This document shows, piece after piece, positions 20,131 through 28,409 of a stretch of DNA of 28,409 nt. Under the pieces are notes generated by a model, which had not been told where the DNA came from, did no database searches, and worked only from the letters and a program-made list of their open reading frames with translations. Each line of letters starts with the position of its first letter. Position 1 is the stretch's first letter. Position numbers and translations under genes: made by a program. Origin of the DNA: Pelargonium nanum (lineage: Eukaryota; Streptophyta; Magnoliopsida; Geraniales; Geraniaceae); the NCBI GenBank assembly GCA_036897485.1, contig JAYMTF010000909.1, forward strand, positions 1 to 28,409. The letters are read 5' to 3'.

Positions 20131-20764
20131 TTTTTTGTTTTTTTGAAACCAAAAGATCTTATATATTAATCAAAGATCATCATCCAAAATGGGAACAACG
20201 ATAGATGGAGCCGCTAAGCCGACCCACATCGAAATATCAAACATAAAAACCGAGGACCTAGTAAGAGCATGGACAACTCGGTTCGCAGACCAACAAACAT
20301 AATTAAATTCTATTATAACGAAATAATCAGATAACTCACGAATATCTGAAATCAACAAACCAAAGGCATTGGTGTCACACTCCCCTCAATCTGAATAATT
20401 GAAATAACTGAGGCCGCATCTGATTCTAGAATGACATTTAGGCAGCCTCGATCACACACCCATTGATTGCTTCACGAATCGCCATGACTTCTACTTTCCT
20501 AATCGGTCCCCCTCCGCAACTATGACCTACCCAGTTACGAACAACCAAGCCAGCTCCGACGCGATTCAAGTTCTCAAAAATGGCTTCGTCTGTATTGATT
20601 TTCAGTCTGTCTCTCTCCGGCATGGTCCATTTTTGGTTGACCTGCTAACAGAGAAGGCTAACATCTCATTGACCTCCAATCTGGGTCTGCATGCTCAGAT
20701 CTTGACCGACATCCACCACCCCCTTCGCAAAGAGCCAACCTTTTCTCAGAGCTACCGCCATAAC
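20131..20764 (-). pseudogene. 5'-truncated plant LINE, frameshifted RNase H domain
   Basis: Minus strand. A first frame (20623-20438) reads MPERDRLKINTDEAIFEN and later VEVMAIREAINGC. A shifted frame gives CDRGCLNVILESDAASVI, and a third (about 20390-20170) reads ISDIRELSDYFVIIEFNYV then SANRVVHALTRSS and ends at DDDL. Together they match the RNase H-like (RVT_3) domain closing plant L1-type LINE ORF2, including the INTD and ESD acidic positions, but broken by at least two frameshifts. An A-rich tail follows (20146-20131). Flanks 20113-20130 and 20765-20782 agree at 14 of 18 positions, a worn target duplication. Reverse transcriptase is absent, so this is a dead 5'-truncated copy. Confidence 0.82.
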
Positions 20765-20782
20765 CACAAATCACGTTAACCT

Positions 20783-22840
20783 TTAATTAGTGGCTAAAGT
20801 AAAAAAAATGTCAATTCAAGAGAAATAAAATCATTAAACTCTTTTTTCTTTTCTATCAAATACATGTTTTTAGTATGTTGATAAAAAAATATGTAAGTTA
20901 ATCGGTAACCGTCAAGATAAAAATACTTGTAAAATGCATACAACTCTTCAAATATAGGGTCAACTAAATCAAAATATATTTACAATTTTCTTATTTTTGG
21001 AATAAATTTATATTGATAATTTTTGAAGGAATATATTTTGGTAAATATGATAATATATGAAAAGAAAAATAATATAAATTTTGTTTTAGTAAGAAACAAA
21101 CGCCGTAGCAACTGAATCTTGGAACCCTACGTACGGTAGACAAATGTGTACGATAAATCAGAACCATTGGCTGATGAAAGATGGGACCCACCCTCTAGTA
21201 CGCTCTTTGATGGGACGTCATGTCAGGTACTGTTCCTTTTCCATTGGTCACTGTCATTTGTACGGTTCCAGAAACGTCCCAGATGATCACTTGCCCCACA
21301 CGCCCACACGTCTATCTCCGGTTAGTGGCACTTCTGTAATTATCAGCTGTACAGCGAGGAAAATGGTCACAAGATGGATGTTATGTAGGTTTACACGTAT
21401 TCAATTCTCATTGGTTCGTTTTTTTAAAATTTTATTTTCTTCCTTTAATTTTGTAATTTTAACAATATATTTATTAATTTCCACCGGCAAAAGCCAGAGG
21501 AATTTTATCACTCTTGTTGATCTTATGAACATTTGGTTAAATTTTTTTTTTTTTATAAACGTTGGTCAAATCTTGATCAGCTCAAGTGAGACGAACCAAC
21601 GTACATGACTGCTCGATTTTTTCGCACACCCAATAGTGTTATTCGAAATACTATTAGTCTATTCGATTAGTCACAATATGAACTAGATAAATGTTCGAGA
21701 GTCATGTCACAACGTTTAACATTTACCAAACAGCTTCCATGAGCACGTGCTAGGAGATTAGAATCAACCACGACTCAGTAGACGTTCTCTCAAAATATAG
21801 CTCTTTGGATTAGCTCCCAGACCACGGTTCTACAGTCTTATTCCCAAAACACGACTACGAGACAAAACGATTATGCTGATCGAGTCCATTGGGTGGCGTC
21901 AAGTCGTACGTCCAGTACGCCCACCAAATGTATGTCAACCATGTGTCAAAATGTTTAGTAAGATTTTATTATATAAAATAAATTAAATTAATAACTTAAT
22001 TCACAAGTCATAAGTCCTCATACACCAAGCTCAAGTGTATATTGACATCGTACAATGACAATTGAAATTAGAATCAGACGTTTATAAAAATACGTATACA
22101 CTTGTACAAAATGACATAAAACAATCTAGTGTGTCACGTTGAAGATTGAAAACATAAGCATAACATAGGTTGTAATCTCGTGTTTTGAGGCTGGTTTAAG
22201 GGCGTTTTATTCATTTTTGTGTTCCATTAATTTTTAGAGTTATTTGATGTAGTTAGGAGTAAAACTTTTACATATATATGGTGCATTTTTTTTTAATATC
22301 TTTTACTTTATATGTTTTAGATTTTAAGGTATCAATAAAGAATTACGAATTCCTTTTAAAATTATTATTTGATCGTCATTTCTAATAAGACTTGTATAAA
22401 AAATATTACTTTTTTTCAATTTTAAAATATAAAGATTCAAAGCTTATTATTTGATCATTGGTCACAAACATTTCAAAAACAATTTTTTGTCATAGTATGA
22501 AATTTTTATATACTTACATTCATTTGAATTGATAAATGAACAATGTAACTAAAAAAGTGTTATTAATCTTCAACCTTCGAACGTAAGGATTTCCTAAGAG
22601 ACCAAAAAATATGACTATAAGAAGCAATTTGGAATTTTGGATATTATCACAACAACGAAACTTTCGTTCATATAATGAACATTGAAGTGCAACTCAAAAC
22701 ACTTCGTATTGACATATTATTTCTCTTACTAAGTTAAATTTTTTGATAGAATTGAATAACATTCCAATTGAACTGGTCCAAATTAATGAATCAATGTTTT
22801 ATTGCATAGTTACATGCTCAATCCATATGCATGCATTTGA
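20783..22840. other. Intergenic, no gene supported
   Basis: The stretch 21100-21380 is less AT-rich and has ACGT-core motifs (GGGACGTCATG at about 21213, CACACGTCTA at about 21304). A 10-bp palindromic G-box-like AGCACGTGCT lies at 21742-21751. These may be regulatory or relic transposon sequence. The plus-strand open frame 21144-21608 shows no recognisable domain and runs into T-rich DNA. Confidence 0.35.
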
Positions 22841-22863
22841 TTTTTGTTCTTCACTTGATGATG

Positions 22864-22955
22864 ATATCATATCTTGATTTTATTTTTAGACACATATCAT
22901 ATCTTGATTTATTGTTGTTATTCTTTTTTTTTTTGAAGGTTATTGTTGTTATTCT
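22864..22955. repeat. Two adjacent short duplications around a T-run
   Basis: ATATCATATCTTGATTT occurs at 22864 and 22894 (30-bp period). TATTGTTGTTATTCT occurs at 22910 and 22941 (31-bp period), with the second pair flanking a T11-type run ending in GAAGG. It may reflect slippage or a small retroposon with duplicated target. Confidence 0.7.
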
Positions 22956-24175
22956 AAATATGAAGGCAATTAATGAATTCATCACCAAGCAATTCCAAGG
23001 AAAGAGACCAAACACTTGATTTCATATTGTATATAGACTCTATATATAACAATATGCATCTTGCATGTGTTTGCTCATTTATTGGCCATTAATTCTCAAA
23101 CAAAGAGGATTTTATTTTATAGTTACTAAGTAACAAAAGTAGCTTTGAAGTTGAGCCAACCTCCATTGATGTCTACCAATCAAATTCCATGTGAATGCAT
23201 GCAAAGCAATCCTTAATTAATAAGTTAAGGGTTCAAAGTATTGAAACATTAAATCTTTTGGGCACTATATGTATTTACTTTGTATATACATTATTGTTTG
23301 ACATATAAATGTTATACAAGGTTTATTGATATCACCAAATTAATAACATTTATATTTGTGTATATTTTACTCCACTAAAACAACATAATTACCATTTACC
23401 ATATGACTACTCACCCTTGGACCTTGGTTATAATTTATATTGTATAACCATGAATCTATTATATTAGTAATTATTGAAAATCAGTGAAAACAAGCCCAAC
23501 ATTAATGAAAGTAAGAAAAATTAGCAACATGTAAAAGTAAGAGTCAAAATTTACTAACAAAATTAACGTTTTAGTAGCGAAACCTCAACATTTTATTTGT
23601 AACTCAAATCAAATTAATCGAATTTAGTAGTAACTATATATCATGTGCATGGAAGAAATATATATTTTTCAGTTATACATCAAACTACAATGTCTTCAAA
23701 CTTTTATATGCATGCATTATTATATCCTTATTTATATATGCAAGTATATACAACTTCCTAGAACACATATTGGTATATGTGCACTAATCGTATGTATTTT
23801 TTATGTAACTGATTTAATGCATAATCTTTTAAAAAACTATCCAAACTTCTCTATTATTGGTTACAAACCTCTCTTTTTTTCTTTTATTTTTATTGTTTCT
23901 ATAAAATTATAGTTGGCTCAATCAATGAGATCCTCAAAAGAAAATCATTTAAATAGACACACTTAACGACCAAGAAAAAAGAATAGTTCCAAGTTTCATA
24001 TTTTTAATATATAGCCCATAGCATTTCATCTTGCATGTGTATGCATATTTTGTGGTTAGGGGTTACATTGATTATCAAAAAAGTTAGAAAGAGCAAGTTT
24101 CAATCAACCCATCAACTATAAATCTTTGCTACAACATATGAATATAGAAGAATATACGTGCATGTGACGACGATT
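22956..24175. other. AT-rich intergenic, no gene seen
   Basis: A CATCTTGCATGTGT motif is shared between about 23054 and 24030, but the similarity does not extend far enough to define a repeat family. Open frames here are short and AT-driven. Confidence 0.35.
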
Positions 24176-24219
24176 CATGTAAGCTACCTGTAAGCTCATC
24201 TGTAAGCTCATCTGTAAGC
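24176..24219. repeat. 12-bp tandem repeat CTGTAAGCTCAT
   Basis: About 3.7 units: a variant CATGTAAGCTAC, two perfect copies at 24188-24211, and a partial copy. Confidence 0.9.
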
Positions 24220-26340
24220 AAAAATCAGTGAAATTTTAAAATTTATTAGTGTAAAAACATATATAAATCTAAAAAAAGAAGTAGGGAACAATGAGTTTAG
24301 AAATAGTTACAAGTTTCTATCCATGAACCCACAGACAGTTATGAGTGTGTATACACATATTGTGTGTGCAACACAAACCATAACTAGTTGGAGCTTGAAA
24401 GTGTAGAAACAAACACCCAACACTCTTGGAGGTTTGGCCAAAACCATTTTAATCACAATCACATGCACACATAGAAGTCTATGAGATGCCTTTTAAATCT
24501 TTCCTTTCCCTTCCACTTTTGTTTAAAAGCCACAACTACATTGTCTACTTCACTTATGGAAAGGCTTGGAAAATTTGTTCATCTTTGCAACCCATTTTTC
24601 CATAAACCAAAAGTTTCAAGAACATGACTTGTCTTCTTCATCATCTTGAATATGGGGTTATAGGTTTGCTCATCAATTATCAAACACTCATTTTTTCCAA
24701 TATTTAGCTTCCTTTAATTGATTTGTATTGCCATGACTGAAACGTGGAAGAAATTTAATTGCATGTGATAGCTTGGACTTGGCTTGTGCAACATTTATTT
24801 TGATGTGTACCTAATTGTACATTGATGCCATAGCTATAACTAGCAATATAGGTTGGTCTACATGTACAATAATGAATCAAGAATTTAAACAATGATCATG
24901 TTTAAAGTAGATAAATGTTGTTGCTAATAAAGAAAAAATGAAGGCATCAAAAGCATCGACTATGAAAAAAAAACTAATAACTATTAGGGTGATATAAGAA
25001 AATAGAGTTATTATTGTTGATTTTCACCTGTGAGATAATAAGAAAATCGTTCGATATTTTTAACTAATACTTTAAGATGGACATAGATAACTTGTCTTCA
25101 ATTCAAAGAAGTGGATATTCGATGCAAGAGACAAGCCACTTTTGAGCCAAGAAACCGATGTTTACACGAATTGAGATGAAATTTGCTCGGTTCAAGCAAA
25201 ACGCGTAAGTGAACGAAATAACTCACCTTCGTTGAGTGTGTAGGTTGTAGTTTTGTATTCTCAAGTCGTTTGAAGGATGTTTTGATTATTTTGAACAAAT
25301 TCTAATTATATTTTATTATTGAAAGCAAGTGTAGAATAAGAATTAAATAACTAATATTTAACTTTTATGTTATTTAGTTTATAATTTAACTCATGATCAA
25401 ATAACCGCATTAACCATCAGTTGGTCAAAACTCATTCAACCATTGTAAATTCAATTTCACAAACAAAATTTACTAAAAGTATTAAGAATATTCTCAAATA
25501 ATTCATTTTTGGTGTCCATTAAAGCAAAGACTAATTAGAAAAGCAATCACTTTCCAAGAAATACACCATTTGTGAGCTGTGGATGAATGGTCTACAAAAC
25601 ACTATTTGCAAATCTTAATTACTGTTCAAAATTGTCTGCAAAGTAGTTGGGTGGTGCTTTCATTTCATTTCAGTCCTTCTTGTACTTTTGATTTTTGGGC
25701 TCATTCATTATTAGTCTCATGCTCTCATAGTCTCATGCATGCACATAAAATTTGGAAAAATATAAATATATTTCAAAATAGTTTCTCATTATCCATGAGG
25801 AATAATTGAAAAATACCTATTTGATTCTTGAAATATCATAGTTTTAATCATAATTAATGTTCTCTCTATACTAGTAACATGGGCGTATCAGTGCGAAATC
25901 GGAACAAATCAAATCGAACTGTGCATTATCAGAATGAATACAAAACCGAACAAATAAGTTCACAAAGAATCGGACTGGATATTTTGATTTCGATTGATTG
26001 AGTTAAAAGTATGGTATGCACTCAATAATGATCACCCTATTCTACCTTCCACTCTAGTTTTATTGTTAATGTGTCTTTTGATACTCTACAAATTCTGCCA
26101 CCGACTTGTAATAACCTCCAACTTCTCACGAACACCCAAACCTACAAAATAAAAATTCTCTTGGTTGAAGGCTCTCCGATGCTTAAATTAGATTTCTCTT
26201 ATCCTAAGTAGTATTCAAATAATTATACGAAGTAGTATTTTAATTAAGAATAAGTTAGTTAGTTATTGTTGTACATCTTATTTTCTATCTTCACACACAT
26301 GTGTTGTGATAACTTAAGTGATACTAAGTATCTTATTATA
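24220..26340. other. Intergenic, no gene supported
   Basis: 24300-24780 is less AT-biased and contains CACATGCACACAT and a TTTAAAAG box at about 24521 followed by a 23-codon frame at 24556-24627, which matches nothing I know. 25870-25990 has CGGAACAAATCAAATCGAACT-like motifs recalling degenerate transposon ends. Neither is strong enough to call. Confidence 0.35.
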
Positions 26341-26341
26341 G

Positions 26342-26429
26342 GAACATTGTTGGTAATTCATGTGAGTGTGCCTTGTTATGCATGAAAATAAGAACATTAT
26401 TGGCAATTCATATGAGTGTGTCTTGTTAT
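26342..26429. repeat. Tandem duplication with a 50-bp period
   Basis: GAACATTGTTGGTAATTCAT and following bases (26342-26379) recur as GAACATTATTGGCAATTCAT at 26392-26429 with four substitutions over about 38 bp. Confidence 0.85.
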
Positions 26430-27368
26430 TGTTCACATCCTTCTATTTATAGAAAAGAGTTTGTTTACTTTTACAATTGTCATTCCGCCATTATCGCTAC
26501 ATCATGCGCTTATGTATGTATTTCCTTAATTAGCTTGACCCTCGACTTAATTGATTGTTGATCTAATAAATTATGTTTGGCGGTAATCTAGACTTTCGAT
26601 CATACCAAGTTCTCCACCTCGGTATAACAACTTAACTTATCAGGTGAGGTTCTAAGAAAGATTACTCTCGATATGTTGGAACATATTTTGAACGCCACAA
26701 AAACTATATTACTTGCAAAACAATAACTAAATTAATTGGTTTCTATTATTCAAATATCATTTTGAAATATTTTCTTAACATTGGCCTAACTTGTAATTTT
26801 TTCTTTGTAAAGTTCTGATTTGATTTTTACTGTTAATATTTTTATTATCATCGTAAACATTCATCAATAAAAATATAATTTTTCTTTGTACGTACATCGT
26901 AGTGTGCAATTATATGTATATTCTAGAATATAGTACGATAACCATAGTATTGAATTTGAATACATATACAATGTTCTATTTTTACTGCTATTATACAACA
27001 GGGTACAGCAGAGATTCATTGTACTGCCAATTCTTTCATTCATTGACCAATTATTCATTGTACTGCCAATTTTTTAAAATACAATGAGCCCCACAAATTA
27101 AAAACAATAAATTACTCATTTCAAAAAAATAATAATAAATTACTACAAATCATTAGTATATATTGTTATAAAAGAATTTTCATTTATGTACCAAAAGAAA
27201 TTTCTTTTATTTGTCGAGTGGAATTATTATTAAAAGATGAATTGATAGCTAGCTCATTTCCATCTATTAAATATCTTAACAACTGTTTCCTAAAAGATAT
27301 ATATAGTATCACGAATCACAACCATTATAAATTGACTAAGACTCTAAGTTAAGATACAAAGGAAATGA
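26430..27368. other. AT-rich intergenic with a short direct repeat
   Basis: TTCATTGTACTGCCAATT occurs twice, at about 27015-27032 and 27054-27071. Nothing else is recognised. Confidence 0.45.
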
Positions 27369-27572
27369 ATATCTAAGCCAACGAATATTTGTATATAGAG
27401 ATTGAAGAGTCTAAGTCATTAATGAGGTGATGACACCTCATTAAAAATTTTGGATCTGGGCAGGTAGCTCCGCTCCCACCAATTCACTTGGGTGAGTATG
27501 GATGCAATTTAATGAGGTGTTATCATCTCATTGGTTTGACTTAAGTTAAGTAAAAAATTAGTTGGCTTATAT
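27369..27572. mobile_element. Second foldback / MITE-like inverted-repeat element
   Basis: The left arm (27369-27445) contains ATCTAAGCCAAC, GTCTAAGTC and AATGAGGTGATGACACCTCA. The right arm (about 27506-27572) is its imperfect reverse complement, ending GTTGGCTTATAT. Each arm holds its own small palindrome: 27421-27442 is a perfect 9-bp stem (AATGAGGTG/CACCTCATT), and 27511-27532 is near-palindromic. The core is about 60 bp and non-coding. Target duplication not found. Confidence 0.65.
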
Positions 27573-27750
27573 CCCTAGGTCTCATATATACATATATGTG
27601 AATAAAATGAAGGTGAGTCAACTTATGCTTAGGTGAGTCAGACTACGTAATTTCGTTAAGTGATTTAAATGATAACTCAAAACTTATAATTACGTAGTTT
27701 CATTTAGTAAAATAAATTAGATAAAAATCCAAACTATTAATTAGAAACAA
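27573..27750. other. Short AT-rich spacer
   Basis: Contains TTACGTAGTTTCATTTAG and CTACGTAATTTCGTTAAG, a loose inverted/direct motif pair. No gene seen. Confidence 0.35.
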
Positions 27751-27898
27751 TTTGAGTTCAGTAACCATTTTGGGTAAAAAAAGAGAGAACAAAATGGGTC
27801 GAAACACAGAAGTTTATAGACTATTTTGGGTTAAAATTAGTTTAGAGACAAAATTATGTATAAATACGAAAATTTAAGGACCCATTTGGGTATTTACC
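27751..27898 (-). mobile_element. Right end of a 'ggtccttgaactttg' type transposon
   Basis: The reverse complement starts GGTAAATACCCAAATGGGTC and aligns, with divergence, to the sequence starting at 28257. It has the same succession of AATTTGGTCC- and AACTTT-like units. It is a worn terminal region with no coding capacity. The other end of this copy was not identified. Confidence 0.5.
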
Positions 27899-28256
27899 TA
27901 GTAGTGTTAACAAATAGAAACTAAGCCCCTCTTCATCTTTTTTACAAAATTAAGATAATTATATCACCCTAATAAAACACAAAAATACACTCATATATAA
28001 ATATAAATATATATTAAAAAAATGAAGCCCTAATGGCCTAGCTAGGTAAAGGATTTGAATGAAGTGCAAACTTTGCAAAAGCATATAATATGTGTACAAG
28101 AATGATAGGATCATAGTGGAAGATGATACATAAAACCACTTTCCCATAATGGAAAAAGTTGGCAGTTTTTTTGACCAATCCATAGGAAGCCTATAAATAT
28201 GCATAGTGTTTATAGGTTGAAAGAGCTTTAAATTGTAGCTCAAGATATAAAAAAAA
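27899..28256. other. Spacer between two facing transposon ends
   Basis: AT-rich, with (TATAAA)n-like sequence at about 27994-28015. The minus-strand 94-codon open frame (28243-27959) has no recognisable feature. Confidence 0.35.
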
Positions 28257-28409
28257 GTAAAATACCCAATTTGGTCCCCGGACTTTGATGTTTTGATTCA
28301 ATTTGGTCTATAAACTTTTTTTAACCAAAAATAGTCCTTGAACTTTGGTGTTTTGACCCAATTTGGTCCCTGAACTTTGTGTTGACCCGAAATGGTCCTT
28401 GAACTTTCA
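28257..28409 (+). mobile_element. Left end of a 'ggtccttgaactttg' type transposon, cut by window edge
   Basis: Begins GTAAAATACCCAATTTGGTC and continues as 4-5 degenerate tandem units of about 30 bp built on AATTTGGTCCNTGAACTTTG(G/A)TGTTTTGA. This pattern is very common at the ends of non-autonomous plant DNA transposons, often Mutator-like. It runs off the window, so class and length are undetermined. Confidence 0.6.

Noticed and set aside
21144..21608. 154-codon plus-strand open frame
   Set aside because: Runs through poly-T tracts, no domain or homologue recognised, no splice or promoter context.
24556..24627. 23-codon small peptide ORF after a TTTAAAAG box
   Set aside because: Matches no plant signalling peptide family I know; single short ORF in AT-rich DNA is expected by chance.
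24400..24850. Candidate microRNA precursor
   Set aside because: I compared the region by eye with common conserved plant miRNAs (for example 156, 160, 164, 166, 167, 172, 390, 396) and saw neither a mature sequence nor a matching hairpin.
28262..28405. CRISPR-like regular repeats
   Set aside because: Units are degenerate, contiguous without spacers, and the genome is a plant; this is a transposon terminus.

Overview
The window is nuclear DNA from a flowering plant, most likely a eudicot. The evidence is one large intron-rich gene with GT-AG introns, AT-rich non-coding DNA, and remnants of plant-type Mutator-like, LINE and SINE elements. Nothing in it looks bacterial, viral or organellar.

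Region 1 (about 1-9320): the only protein-coding gene I can support lies on the minus strand. Fourteen coding exons between 8489 and 2412 join in frame into a 950-residue auxin response factor of the ARF6/ARF8 clade, and ARF6 is the best fit. It has an N-terminal B3 DNA-binding/dimerisation module, a glutamine-rich activation region in one 1.3-kb exon, and a C-terminal PB1 domain. A miR167-type target site lies in exon 13 (2928-2948). A TATA box is visible at 9303-9312. The predicted leader of about 790 nt holds several upstream ORFs. The sequence downstream of the stop (about 980-2411) looks like 3' UTR and may contain an intron. Intron 2 carries a 45-bp retroposed SINE tail with a perfect 16-bp target-site duplication.

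Region 2 (about 9420-28409): about 19 kb with no gene I can support. It holds AT-rich sequence and transposon debris: (a) a worn Mutator-like end with a 20-bp tandem array at about 11400-11879; (b) a LINE-like remnant at 16786-17455; (c) an intact-looking non-autonomous Mutator-like element at 17574-18854 with about 120-bp inverted termini, a 9-bp target duplication and a GC-rich, possibly captured interior; (d) a foldback element at 19821-20031; (e) a 5'-truncated LINE with a frameshifted RNase H domain at 20131-20764; (f) a second foldback element at 27369-27572; (g) two related transposon ends facing each other at 27751-27898 and 28257-28409, the second cut by the window edge. Short tandem duplications are scattered between them.

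Functionally, the window reads as one auxin-signalling transcription factor gene (miR167-ARF6 module) with layered post-transcriptional control, bordered upstream by a long repeat-rich intergenic region. I found no convincing undescribed multi-gene system. The most original signals are the small non-autonomous Mutator-like family with its 20-bp subterminal iterons and captured interior, and the uORF-bearing leader of the ARF gene.
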